This document shows, piece by piece, positions 21,918 through 32,706 of a stretch of 64,000 nt of DNA (position 1 is its first letter; each line of letters starts with the position of its first letter). The stretch comes from Cladorrhinum sp. PSN259. Taxonomy: Eukaryota > Ascomycota > Sordariomycetes > Sordariales > Podosporaceae. The notes beneath the pieces were generated by a model. The model was not told where the DNA came from. It saw nothing but the letters and a program-made list of their open reading frames with translations, and searched no databases. The stretch lies in NCBI GenBank assembly GCA_033725935.1, contig MU867072.1:434001-498000 (forward strand), in the 5' to 3' direction. The translations under genes and the position numbers were made by a program.

Positions 21918-22697
21918 ATGCGGACGAGAAATTCTGATGATGCTCAGGTATACAGACCCCTGAGCCCGACCGATATCCGTTCACTTGACGGAGACGACGA
22001 CGATGTCAGACGAAGATGGAAATACAACCTATCATTGATTCCAATACTTCGATTGGTAATAGTGGCCCTCACGATCACTGCTATAGTACTTTGGATTGCA
22101 ATGGCCGACATTCGTGGTCAGGATTCCCTTGTTTTCCTTTGTGTCTGGTTGTTCTTCCTTCTCTTCTGGAACACAGGCCTCCTTGCCGCGGGGATCTATT
22201 CAACATTGAAGAAGGGAAGTAGTAGGATTCCCGTGCTTCCTACCATCATCTGCCAGATTGGTGATTGGGGCTGTGTCTTGAATGCAGATGAGGCGCATGG
22301 AGTCGACAAGGTGTCTCACCAGAAGGACAAGAAGATCCCGCTGGCTTGGCTTGTCGACATCCCCTTCGGGATAATCTCCATTGTGGTTGCAGCGATTGGA
22401 TACCCGGACGAGTATTACTGGTACAGAATCGAAAGACAGCCTGCCTATGCGTTGAGTCTCACTGTTGGGTAAGCATAAATAATCTCTGAACTTTAGGAAT
22501 CGCCCACTGACTGGCTGGCCTACAGATCTTTAGAGATCATTGTTGGCTTGTTGTCAATTCTTTCGATCTACGGCACTCTAGTTTTTGAGGGCGGTGTGTT
22601 GTTCAAGAAGCCCACCAATGCTTATCAGCGAATCTATCTGCCCGACGATGACGGCCACGATGATCGCCGGACAGCTGGAATTTCAGTTTCTGCCTGA
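21918..22697 (+). CDS. Four-pass membrane protein, fungal, function unknown
   Basis: Exons 21918-22468 and 22526-22697 (57 nt intron, donor GTAAGC, branch CTGAC, acceptor CTACAG) give 240 aa. Seen: a short acidic N-terminus (SLDGDDDD), hydrophobic segments near residues 38-60, 69-93, 142-161 and 178-205, and an acidic tail (LPDDDGHDDR). The start at 21918 was chosen because sequence before it (from 21600 in the same frame) lacks the composition of the rest. No enzyme motif; family not recognised. Its 3' end faces the PEX11-family gene. Confidence 0.72.
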
Positions 22698-23255
22698 TGA
22701 ACATGAAAATCCCATATGATTCCCACCGTCAACAGAGAGGAAAGAAGGAAGGAAGGAAGGAAGGAAGGAAGGGTGAAAATACCCGGCAAGTTCCCAGTCC
22801 AGATGGGCAGCGGAATGGGACGGGCAAAGCAAACGAGAAGGATGGTCGACTGGTACTTATTGCATTTGAGTTTTTTTTTATAGTTTTTTCTTCGAATTCT
22901 CAAAGGACTGAACGTCGCTGGCGCTTTGTGGGATTTATAAGGCATTTCAGCGATTAACAACAAACAAACAACCGTTTTATATATCATATTCGCATGGCTA
23001 TCGTGAAAAATACAAACAAATGGTTGCCAAAAAGTAGCAAAAGCTCAGTTGCCCCGATTCGAATTGGGTTCGAAGAGGCGCCCTACGAAACTGCTCCCAC
23101 AGCTCATTACGAGCGCCGGGGCCGGTTTCTGGCTAGCAGGCAGAAGTGTGAGCGCACACTCATTCCACTTGACCACACGATCCTGTGGTAAAGGCTAGTT
23201 GGAATTGCGTTTCTGGTCGACAACTTATATCCTGCCAACCAACCACCTCACAATC
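22698..23255. other. Convergent 3' intergenic region with GGAA repeat
   Basis: Between the ends of the membrane protein gene and the PEX11-family gene. Holds a GGAA/GAAG microsatellite at 22744-22771. No gene supported. Confidence 0.55.
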
Positions 23256-24193
23256 TCAAGGAGCAGGAGAAGCAGCAGCAGCAGCAGCAGCAGCAGCAAC
23301 CACCTCCATCCCACACCTCTCCCAAACCTCCATACCAGTCAACCAAGTACTCGCCAACATCAACAAACCCACAACCCCATCATCCACCGGCACCCAACCA
23401 ACAACTTTGCCCGGACCAGCCAAATCCATCAAATCAGCCAACAACCTCTTTGTCAACTTTGTCTTCTTCTTCCTCCTATCAGCCAGTATTTTCCTCCTTT
23501 GCACAGCCTCCTCCGTCTTCTCTCCTTCCTTAATCACCCCTTTCTCGGTTTTGTCCGCCCTCAAATTCCACAACCTAACAACCCCCAAAACAATCCCACA
23601 CAGCAGACTAAAAAACCAAAACCTCTGCCCCTCCACGTTCAGCTCCTTTGCCATCTTGACCCCCCACACACCTTCCCACCCGCCTTCCCCTCCTATCAAA
23701 TCATCCACCAGCGTAGCACTCTCCAGCAACAAATACATGCCGTTAAACATTTTGCCCAGCACTTCTAACCATCCCTCCACACCCAAACCGACAGCAACGG
23801 TGCTCACGTAAACGCCATGAGCAGAGTCAAAAGCCTCCAGGAACCTAAAGACGCGAAAGTAGCGCCTCCCCAGCGCAAGTCTCCTTCTCAAAGTCAACAA
23901 GACGGGCGTGGTGAGCACCGCGTAGCTCTTTGGCGTGGAGGGGAAAACAAGAGAGAAAGGGAACTGGTTGCACAGGATGGCGGCCAGGATGGACGGGAGG
24001 AGCGGGTACGAGGCCAGGATCTGGACTGTAGACTGCAAGAGGCGGAGGAGACGTTCGAGGCCGTCTGTGGGTATCCGTCGTCAGTAACTAACTTGTAACA
24101 AGGTCGGATGTTGGGGGGAAGTAACTTACACGCATCGGTACTGAACCGGATGAATTGTTGGAGGGTTGATGATGATGCTCGGGGCGGCGACAT
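23256..24193 (-). CDS. pex11: PEX11-family peroxisomal membrane protein (PEX11C-like)
   Basis: Member of the family that elongates and divides peroxisomes. Exons 24130-24193 and 23256-24064 (65 nt intron, donor GTAAGT, acceptor CCACAG) give 290 aa. Splicing creates the family signature: STDAYGLERLLRLLQS, followed by a helix (TVQILASYPLL). Then come LRRRLALGRRYFRVFRFLEAF, the second conserved PEX11 block, and hydrophobic stretches around the middle (FFSLLCGIVLGVVRLWNLR). The C-terminus ends in a run of Ala encoded by a CAG-type triplet repeat (about 23270-23297 on the plus strand), just after GMEVWERCGMEV. Antisense frames across this gene are shadows. Which PEX11 subtype it is remains less certain. 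Confidence 0.82.
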
Positions 24194-24962
24194 CTTTTGT
24201 ATATGAGTCCCCCAACCAACCGGGTATATATACACACACAAGATGAATGTTTATGAGATTTTTAGATTGTTGTTGTAGAGTAATCCAATATGATTTCCGA
24301 GAAAGAATTTTTTTTTTTTTTAAAAAAAGATAGTGCTCAAGATAAATCTGAGGTGGTGGTAGTAGTCATGAGGGGAGATCCCAGTGCCTAAAATGGTATG
24401 AATTTTGTTGTTGTTGTATGTGAAAGAAAGCAAAATGGATTCAGCGATCAGCAGATTCCCAATAAATCCACTCAGGCATCAATTATGTATGTATACTCCG
24501 TTTATTAAATACCATTCTCTGATTGGTAGATATGTATTCTAGCGCCAGCTGTGATGGGGACAACAAGACGAACTCACAGAAAGACCAAAGAATATTTGAG
24601 GTTGAAGGAATAGTTCTTCAATCAGTCATGTCAGTCTCAGGGAGTCGTCCTTCCTGCAGGGATGAAGCCAAGTTAAACTTCAACATCAACGCTCTGAACA
24701 CTCATCCTTGGCACACGCACCCCGCCCCATTAAAAATGTCCAAAACACCCTGTATTCTCTTTTTAAAGAGCCCCTGTTGCAAATCTTTCAACAGAAAAAA
24801 TACAGTTATACAACCCAGTTTAAGTTTCAAGCCAGAAAGTTCTATGACGAGGAAGGTTATACACAACATGTACATGAGTTTTTTTCTGTAATCCCTTCCT
24901 CAATTCCAGTCTGCTTTGCTTTTCTTCCACACAACACAACCACCCACACTTCTGCCCACTCT
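24194..24962. other. Intergenic region
   Basis: Between the PEX11-family start and the complex I subunit end, both minus strand. Includes an A/T homopolymer near 24309-24329. No gene supported. Confidence 0.5.
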
Positions 24963-26576
24963 TTACATACCAGGAGAAACAAGCTTGCCCTGCTCCCTGG
25001 CGTTATGTTGCCACCCACCAGCCAACGCCTCACCACCGGTCTCCTGAGCAAACTTCTGCATGCGAGCCTCAAGTTCAGGCCTGAAGTGACGGATAAGACC
25101 CTGAATGGGCCAGGCAAAAGCCTCACCAAGAGCTGTAAGCAACGTTAGTGAAAGGTGAATTATTTAGGAGACAGACAGAGACAAACATACCGCAAATAGT
25201 GTGACCCTCAACCTGCTTCGTCAACTCCTGGAGCATATCAATCTCACGCTCGCGTCCCATGCCCTTCTCAAACCGCTGCATGATCTGCTCGGTCCACTTG
25301 CTGCCCTCACGGCAAGGTGTGCACTGACCGCAAGACTCGTGCCTATAGAAGTGGCTCAGTCTTGAAATGGCGCGTACAACATCGGTGCTCTTGTCCATGA
25401 CGATAACAGCCGCAGTACCGAGACCAGACTGGCTGTCCTTGAGGGCATCAAAGTCCATCAACTGGTCATCGCAGATGTGTTTGGGAAGGATGGGCGTCGA
25501 CGAGCCACCAGGAATGACAGCCAACAGGTTATCCCAACCACCGCGGACGCCACCGCAGTGCTTCTCAATAAGCTCCCGCAGGGGGATACTCATTTCCTCC
25601 TCAACAGTAACTGGGTTGTTCACGTGTCCGCTGATGCAGTACAACTTGGTACCCTGGTTCCGCTCCCGTCCAAAACCAGCGAACCAGCTGCCGCCACGAC
25701 GGCAAATGGTAGGAGCAACAGCGACTGTCTCGACGTTGGCGACGGTCGAGGGGCAACCGAAAAGACCGACGGCAGCAGGGAAAGGAGGCTTAAGACGGGG
25801 CTTGCCGGGCTTGCCCTCGAGGGACTCGATCAAACTGGTCTCCTCACCGCAGACGTAGGCACCACCACCACGGTGGACGTAAACATCAAAGTCGTAGCCG
25901 GAGCCGCAAGCGTTCTTGCCAATAAGACCGTCAGCGTAGGCTTCGTTGATTGCGTTCTGGAGGACGGCGGCTTCGTGGATGAACTCTCCGCGAATGTAGA
26001 TGTAAGCGGCAGTGGCGTTCATGGCACGGCCGGCGACAAGGCAGCCCTCGACAAGCTTGTGAGGGTCCTTGCGCATGATCTCGCGGTCCTTGCAGGTGCC
26101 GGGCTCACCCTCGTCGGCGTTGACCACCAAATAACGGGGCTTGTTGTCCTTGTCCCAGTCCTTGAAGTTCATGAATGACTGGGCAGCCGAAGTGTCAGCA
26201 AGTGGGGGAGTGGCGATATGGTGAGCATGTCAAAATTTACCCATTTCAGTCCAGAAGGGAAACCAGCGCCTCCACGTCCGCGAAGACCAGAGGCCTTGAT
26301 TTCCCCAATGATCCAGTCGTGGCCCTTGAGCAGGATCTCCTTGGTCTTGTGCCAGTCGCCCATCTTCTTGGCCGACTTGAGGTCGGGAGGGAAACGGCCG
26401 TAGAGGTTCTGGAAGATGCGGTCCTGGTCGCGCAGGCCGCCATATGTTCGCTTGGGGGCATCGCCAACGGTCGCAAAGGAACGGGTCTTCTGGGTCTGCT
26501 GTGTTGATGCGGCGACGGCGCTGGTGATGGCCTTTGCCGACGCCTTGGTGGGCGCCTTCGCCGTGCGAGAAAGCAT
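24963..26576 (-). CDS. nuo-51: NADH:ubiquinone oxidoreductase 51 kDa subunit (complex I, FMN/NADH site)
   Basis: Catalytic subunit of mitochondrial complex I (NDUFV1/NuoF) that binds NADH, FMN and iron-sulphur cluster N3. Exons 26241-26576, 25191-26178 and 24963-25132 (introns 62 and 58 nt) give 497 aa, close to the N. crassa protein. Seen: a Ser/Ala/Lys/Thr-rich N-terminal mitochondrial presequence; the nucleotide-binding loop GLRGRGGAGFPSGLKW, split from SFMNFKDW by intron 1; VVNADEGEPGTCKDRE; the FMN region GGGAYVCGEETSLIESLEG; and the 4Fe-4S motif ESCGQCTPCREG with its fourth ligand in HTICALGEAFAWP, formed across intron 2. All key residues are present. Confidence 0.97.
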
Positions 26577-27038
26577 CCTGTAGTTTAGGGCTGTGGGTTG
26601 TCTCTGCTCGGCAGAGACAGACGGGGGAGGGGTCGGATGCCAATTGGCTTTGGTGAGGCCGAAGGGTTGAGGTTGGAACTTGGCGAGCAGCAAGCAGCCA
26701 AGCTGGGTGTGGCTCCTCCTTCGATGGCAATTGAGCGATTGAGAGAGTTTGGTTTTGGCTGTCTGTGATTGGCTGGGAGCTTTGAGGTGGGGGTGGGAAC
26801 CTGTGGCAGGCCTGCGTGAGCCGGGGTGTAGCTCCGAGTGGACTACCATCAACGGCCCCGGGCGCTGCAGTGAACGTGCATCATCATCATTTCATGTCCT
26901 TTCCATACCACATTTGACCAGCAAAACACGGGAAAAGAGGAAAGCTTGACTGCTTTTCCTTTGGACTACCAACCATTATCCAGAATGCGACAATAACTCG
27001 GAATCCTTAGATAGCAATAAATTGTCTACATAGCGACA
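26577..27038. promoter_or_regulatory. Bidirectional promoter region, nuo-51 and dynactin p27
   Basis: Only 462 bp separates the divergent starts of the complex I subunit and the dynactin subunit, so both promoters and 5' UTRs must lie here. An ATTGG (inverted CCAAT) is seen near 26641 and another at 26769. No small gene seen. Confidence 0.55.
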
Positions 27039-27684
27039 ATGTCCTCCAAACGGCACTCCATCCTACCCCCAGTCTCCCAATCTGGACCCAAACCCCCCGT
27101 CCAGTTTTCCTCCACCATCACTATTGCCGACTCGGCCATTCTGACGGGCACCAACCCTATTACCATCAGCACAGAAAGCGTAATTCACCCACGCGCCAAG
27201 ATTGAATCCCTCGGCGGCCGCATCACGATCGGTCGACGTTGCGTCGTCCACGAGCGCGTTACTCTTGGGTCAATTGGCACCTCTGGCAAACATACCGAGA
27301 CGGCAGTGACGCTGGGAGATTATGTCACGGTTGAAGTAGGGGCCTCGATCGAGGCAGGTGATACCATCATTGGCGAGGGAACGACGGTTGGTGTTGGATC
27401 CAAGGTTGGAGCTGGGGCCGTGGTTGGCAAGGTAGGCTATGTTCTCACTGACAGGACCAAGTCAAGGTAGCTGACTGTTTGTCATTACATTTCAGCATTG
27501 TACTCTTACGCCGCATACGCATATACGCGCTGGCGAGAGGGTCCCCGATTTCACTGTTGTTTACTCCAACGGCATGCGGCGGAAAGACAGACGAGGCGTG
27601 GCAGAACTGAAGAATAAGGGTGTTGCCAGGCAGATTGATGTGTTGAGAAGGATGATACCCAGCAATCCGTCCAAATTCATGTAA
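27039..27684 (+). CDS. Dynactin subunit 6 (p27)-like left-handed beta-helix protein
   Basis: Component of the dynactin pointed-end complex, which adapts dynein to cargo. Exons 27039-27431 and 27496-27684 (64 nt intron, donor GTAGGC, acceptor TTTCAG) give 193 aa. Seen: hexapeptide-type repeats from about residue 27 to 150 (for example ITIADSAIL, ESVIHPRAKIESLGG, TLGDYVTVEVGASIEAGD, IGEGTTVGVGSKVGAGAVV), then VPDFTVVYSNGMRRKDRRG and a C-terminal helix. Length fits p27 (about 190 aa) and the IHPRAKI pattern favours p27 over p25. Bacterial-type acyltransferase relatives share the fold, but the C-terminus fits dynactin. Confidence 0.85.
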
Positions 27685-28192
27685 TAGACGGATGTTCTCT
27701 TTTCTTATTTTTCATCGCAAAGAAGGCGGAGTTCCAGGCTAAGCGTCTGAGGATATTCTTATAATCACTTACCATTACTTTTAGGCGGCGGTTGACCATG
27801 ACTGCTTGCCATTCCAAACCGTGGGTATATTTTGAACAGCATTATGGTACCTACATGTAGCTGTCGACCGAAGTGTGAGACCTGTTGCTTTATATCCTGC
27901 TAGCCTATTGTCACCTTCTTCAATGCTTGCCGAGGCTTTTAACCTCCTCTATTTTGGATTCCAGGTTTGTGCCGCATGGATAGAGATAACAGGTGTATAT
28001 TCTATTAAACACACCTTCAGTGTTGATCGAGTACTAGGTATTGACCAAGGTGAACACCATGCAATATAGGTAAGGTGCTAAGCAATGCCCCCATGGAAAC
28101 CGCAATGAAATGCTCTTTTTCTAATTCTGAGCTTGACAATCGTACGACGCCCTTGCCAAAATCACTCTCGTAGGACTCAGTCCTCATACTCT
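27685..28192. other. Convergent 3' intergenic region
   Basis: Between the dynactin subunit and flavoprotein-fusion gene ends. No gene or repeat supported. Confidence 0.5.
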
Positions 28193-29959
28193 TTATAGGT
28201 TCCGTATTTTCATCCACTCACTTGTCCCCAGTCCCAAGTTCAACCCGTTTTCAGCCCACCACCTCCTAACCTTTGTTTGGTCGCCCAGTGAGTCTTCCAA
28301 CGCCTCCTCGACGTCCATAGTCTTGTATTCAACCCGCTTTCCTTTCTTCATGCCTGGAAGCTCTCCATGCGCAAATTTCCTCCACCACTCGAGTACGAGA
28401 ATATGTGCATGGTAGGTAGGCTCAATAAGGATCTGGTTATCGAATTGTAGTTTGTCGTCCCCGCGGAGTTGCCTCCAAAACTCCAGCACCTCGACTTGGC
28501 CCCACCTGCTCGCCGTCTTACACACAGCGTCCTGATGGCCCACGGAAATTCCACTCTCCTCCCACCACCGCATCACAGCGATATGGCCCCCCTGTGCCGC
28601 ACCCAAAAGAGCCCGCCCAGGCTTGAGCGTAATGGAGGAGTCCTGCATGCTGGCCTCCTTCCACCACTTCAGGACTTCTATATGCCCTTTCGAGCTCGCC
28701 ATCTCGAACGCAGTCTCGCTGTACCTGAGCGGCAGGCCCGAAGTCCGCCACCACTCCAAAACATGAACAAAACCACGCATTGAGGCACCGTTCAATGCTT
28801 CCTCATCATACTGCTTCTCCAAAAAGGAAGGGGACCTGCGCCACCAATCCAAAATCTCGGTGCGGCCGTAGTATGCTGACGCCTTGGTAGGGATCGTCCT
28901 GCCATCGAAGCACTTGAAGATGTGTGGTAAATGCGACTCTATATAGGTGAGGACACCCGTAAGAGAGAACTTGAATATGAGATGCACGGCCAGGGCCGAA
29001 AGGTCGTGGAAGGTTGGAGGGGCTTCATCCAGCTTTTTGCAAACCGCCTTTGTATCCGCCGTAAGGAGAGTCCATTCCAGCTCGTACATGAAGACTTGGA
29101 GGGGATCATTTGGATCCTTCGGTTGGCGGCGCCAGCCCTCACTTGACGGCATCTCGAGGTTAGTATACACGCCGAGGGACGTGGCCAATTCCCAGTCGTT
29201 GGTGAACTCGAAAATGATGCTCCATATCTCAGGGGGCAACCCTATGCGTGCCTTTTTGCTGGCTGTGGGAGATGATGTCCCTGGCAGCATGCCGACTTCA
29301 ACATTGTGCCCCATGTTGAGAAGGGCTGCATGGTTCTTGATGATGCCCAGTATCTCATTGAACCCATCCCACTCCACGACCCTTTTGGGGCTCGAAGCGT
29401 TGTTGTAGTGCCACAGGATGGGAGGCATAAGCCTGATCCAGTTCCACTTGCGATGCAGCTTGCTCATCTGCCTCTTGGTGACGGGATTCTCCCACATGTG
29501 GGTCGTCATGCCGGGCACAAGCAAGATCTGCTTCGAGGCATCCCAACCGCGCAGCACCTCCAAGAGGAGTGTATCTGAGATGCCGCACATCATCTTTGCA
29601 AGAGTGTCGGCATCGATCGGTGCGAGAACCAGAAGATCAGCCCATTCGACCAGTTCTGACGCCTGCTGGTGGCAGTCCTCGGTCGCCTTCTGGTTCTGAA
29701 CGGCTATTATTTCCTGGGCGAGCCGGTGGGTCATATCGTCAACAATGGCCCGGGTGGTGATCTGAGATTCTTTGGAGAGCCGTACGGCAATGGTCTCGGC
29801 GTACGCCACATCTCGGGCACCATTCGCAGCAACCAAGAGATGCAATGATCGCGGGCGTTGAGGCTCGTTGATAGAGGGGCTCGAGGAGACTCGGTGGAGG
29901 CCGAGGCGTCGGCCCAGCGGGTAGGGTTGTGGATTAGAAGCCGGATATGCCTCCGACAT
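28193..29959 (-). CDS. Flavoprotein (HAL3/PPCDC-like) - F-box-like - ankyrin-like fusion protein
   Basis: One exon, 588 aa from ATG 29959. Residues about 38-190 resemble the flavoprotein fold of phosphopantothenoylcysteine decarboxylase/Hal3: LHLLVAANGA at the start, then EWADLLVLAPIDADTLAKM and VPGMTTHMWENPVT. Family members have His-x-Glu-Leu before WAD, PLSANT and PAMNT; here the His position is Ala (about residue 100), the catalytic Asn is Asp (about 118) and the Asn of PAMNT is Thr, so decarboxylase activity is unlikely. LPPEIWSIIFEF (about 241-252) looks like an F-box. From about 330 to 560 come roughly six divergent ankyrin-like repeats, each with a [V/I]LEWW or [V/I]xxWW motif. Could be an adaptor or regulator. 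No introns seen. Confidence 0.7.
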   Translation of the reverse strand: MSEAYPASNPQPYPLGRRLGLHRVSSSPSINEPQRPRSLHLLVAANGARDVAYAETIAVRLSKESQITTRAIVDDMTHRLAQEIIAVQNQKATEDCHQQASELVEWADLLVLAPIDADTLAKMMCGISDTLLLEVLRGWDASKQILLVPGMTTHMWENPVTKRQMSKLHRKWNWIRLMPPILWHYNNASSPKRVVEWDGFNEILGIIKNHAALLNMGHNVEVGMLPGTSSPTASKKARIGLPPEIWSIIFEFTNDWELATSLGVYTNLEMPSSEGWRRQPKDPNDPLQVFMYELEWTLLTADTKAVCKKLDEAPPTFHDLSALAVHLIFKFSLTGVLTYIESHLPHIFKCFDGRTIPTKASAYYGRTEILDWWRRSPSFLEKQYDEEALNGASMRGFVHVLEWWRTSGLPLRYSETAFEMASSKGHIEVLKWWKEASMQDSSITLKPGRALLGAAQGGHIAVMRWWEESGISVGHQDAVCKTASRWGQVEVLEFWRQLRGDDKLQFDNQILIEPTYHAHILVLEWWRKFAHGELPGMKKGKRVEYKTMDVEEALEDSLGDQTKVRRWWAENGLNLGLGTSEWMKIRNL

Positions 29960-31200
29960 GGTGATGAATGTGTTGCTATGTACTAGATAAATGCGCTTGC
30001 TCTGAGAAATCCCCCAAGCCTTTGGCACCTCATTCTAGACGTCCAGAAAGGGTGTGAATGTGTGGATGTGTGGATGTTTTGCCAAGAGGCCGAGTCGACC
30101 CAACGTGCGGCTTCCCAGCGCTTGGTGACGTCTAAATTACCACTTGACGGCCCAGACAGCGACAGAACCGACCTGACAGGGACGCTTTGAAGTGGGGTCA
30201 CTGAACCATGTGGAGCCATAAACCTGGAGGAGTGGGTCGCCGGGTATCTAACGATCGGGTCCCGATTTGCAAGGAGCAAAGTTTGTTTGTTCTCCAACTT
30301 CAAAAAAATCAATTCATGAAATAAGAAATATTTGGAAGGAGATAAGTAGGTATTCATGGCCCACAATTAGGCATCATTCCCCTCTCAAATTTCATCTTCA
30401 AAGATTTTGTCCAATTTTGGTACAACATACTGTGCAAATAGCGGCAGCTTCTGTACATTACTTGAAGTGCTTCAGGCTTTATCTCATCCGTTCAACATAG
30501 CTGGATGAAAGCTTTGGAACAGCCGAGAATTTCGATCTCTCTGGATGGAGTATCGCGTGACTCGCTCAAATTATCAGATCGGCTCACCTGTCCTCTGCTA
30601 GGCTTTGGATTGAATCAATAGAATACATCTGGATCCCATCATTCCCCCAACCCAACCGCCTTGCTCTTGTTTCTTAGAGAAGATGGCAAATGTGCTAACA
30701 AAGAATCAAGCTTCCGGAAAACCCATCCGGCACCTGTCAAGATTCCATGTCTTGGCCGCAGCAGCCTTCTGACCAGTAGGATGTAATTCCTTTAGACAAC
30801 CCGCCATCGGACAGACTGTCTTAGCTAGTTAAATCCCTAAATAGTTTCCTCGGTCGTCTCTGAATCTTGTAGGGAAACTTCCACAAGCACCTTGATCGTC
30901 CAATCTCTCTGCAAACATGTGGTCGGGAAAGAAAGAACGAACGGCTGGACGACCGATAGCCCTTCATCCCTCTGAGCTGTGCTTCCTTGATAAAAAACAT
31001 GGCGCGCCCTTATCGGGAGATTGGCTCCCAGCAAGTTGACCCAGAACTCTTCAAATCACGCCCAACCCAGCTTTAGCACAGAATTCATACCGGTATCCCC
31101 AACGATTGACCGGATCTTCGTTCGCTTTGCCCGCCGTTCTTTTAGCTTACAGCATTAGAATACTTTAGAAGAGCCGGACTATTTCAGAACATCCGTAAAC
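29960..31200. other. Divergent promoter region
   Basis: 1.24 kb between the flavoprotein-fusion gene (-) and the repeat-bearing orphan gene (+). Contains TGACTCG near 30557, one base off the CPC-1 consensus. No gene supported. Confidence 0.45.
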
Positions 31201-32706
31201 ATGGTAAGTCTTTACGTGCGTTCCGAGACAAGAAACTTGATGAGTATCTGACTACCCCTTAAGAGTGTTCCTGACGGCGGCGGCAACGACCGCAGAAACG
31301 CAGGTGATGGATCCCGCCGCCTGAGAAGATCATCACAGTGGCTATTCGTCAAGTGGAACAAGAAACAGATGTCGTCTCAATCATCTGCAAACTACGAGAT
31401 GGAATCCTTAGGGGAGGACCACGAACAGCCTCAAGAACGTGACAGCCATGAAGACCCGACTAACACTCTCCAAGAGGACGAGAACAAAATAACCGAGAGC
31501 GGCGAGAGCAAAGCGACCGAGATGAGATCCTCAGGGGAGGACCACGAACAGCCTCAAGAACGTGACAGCCATGAAGACCCGACTAACGCTCTCCAAGAGG
31601 ACGAGAACAAAACAACCGAGAGCGGCGAGAGCAAAGCGACCGAGAATGACTCGCCTAATGAGGCCGAGGAGCCCTTCATGCCTTCGACGATAGAGACTCC
31701 AGAGCAATTCATCAAATGGTTTCTCTTCGAAGTGCAAGCGGACAACTGGGCTCATCACGAGGACAGAATTACCATCAAGTGCGAGGAAAGCATGAAGCAC
31801 TTTCTCGATGTTGGCGGCCTTCCCAAGGTCCTGGGTGTACGCCAATGCCAAAGATATGTTGACGTACCGGTCATTAACGAACAGATTGCATATGAACTGT
31901 GGAAGAAGTTGGCCAGCCGTTCCGAACCCCTAACAACAGAGGGAGCTGGTAATGAAGAAGCGGATGAGGAACCTAAAGACCCCGAAGCCTTCAATTTTGA
32001 ACAAGGGAACAAGTTAATAGACATAAAAAATGTCCAATTAAAGCGGAAGGAGACAGAGCAAAAAGAAGAACAAAAGAGGCTGGAAGATCTTGAAAAGGCG
32101 GAGAAGAAGAAGAAATCGGTGCTGATAGCTGATATCAAGGGCAAAGCGGTGGCTGAGGAACCTCTAGTCTGGAAGAAACCTGACGCTTCCTCATCTTCTA
32201 AATCACGCAGCCACCCTGGAATGGATTCTGCTACCGAACCTGAGACCCCCAAGAGCAAGACAAAACGCGTGTTGCAGTGGATAAACGATCGATTAGCCAG
32301 CCACGGAGAGCAAATGGCTGCTGGACAAGGGAGTTGTGCGATACCTCCTCGTGACAGATCTGACCCTCCGCCTGGGAAGCCTAGACTTAGAAAGCTGCAA
32401 TCTCAACAAGCCGCTTCGCAAGGACAACCCCGTGCTCCTCGTCCTCCTCCTGCTCGTTCTTCTAATCCTCCGACCATTACTCCAGCTCGTCCTTCTAAGC
32501 CTCCGACCATTACTCCAGCTAGTTCTTCTAAGCCTCCGACCATTACTCCAGCTCGTTCTTCTAATCCTCCGACCATTACCCCAGCTTTGAGTGCACCCCA
32601 GGAGGTCCCAAAGCAAGTCACTACCCACGCCGATGATACTTTGCAACATCAACCCATTATTGGGAGCACTTCTACCCAGGCGTCCGTTACTCCAGGTCGT
32701 CTCTAG
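31201..32706 (+). CDS. Repeat-bearing orphan protein, function unknown
   Basis: Proposed exons 31201-31203 (only the ATG) and 31264-32706 (60 nt intron, donor GTAAGT, branch CTGAC, acceptor AAG), 481 aa. Without that intron the frame could start at ATG 31369 (445 aa). Seen: an acidic N-terminus with two 41-residue repeats (GEDHEQPQERDSHEDP..., 31411-31650); a central block about residues 145-230 that looks folded (FIKWFLFEVQADNW, MKHFLDVGGLP, AYELWKKLASR); a Lys/Glu coiled-coil stretch (KRKETEQKEEQKRLEDLEK); and a Pro-rich tail with four 11-residue repeats. No known domain recognised. Confidence 0.65.
31411..31650 (+). repeat. In-frame tandem duplication, 2 x 123 bp
   Basis: Copies start at 31411 and 31534 (period 123 bp, 41 codons). 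Over about 111 bp they differ by only two bases, both transitions, so the duplication is recent or kept uniform. Lies in the orphan gene's N-terminal acidic region. Confidence 0.9.
32452..32583 (+). repeat. Minisatellite, 4 x 33 bp, coding for Pro-rich repeats
   Basis: Four copies of 33 bp encode the pattern A-[RS]-[PS]-S-[NK]-PPTITP in the orphan protein's tail. Period is a multiple of three. Confidence 0.9.

Noticed and set aside
23185..23811. 208-codon plus-strand open frame
   Set aside because: Antisense to the PEX11-family gene, whose splice site and signature blocks decide the strand.
25477..26178. 233-codon plus-strand open frame
   Set aside because: Antisense to exon 2 of the complex I 51 kDa subunit.
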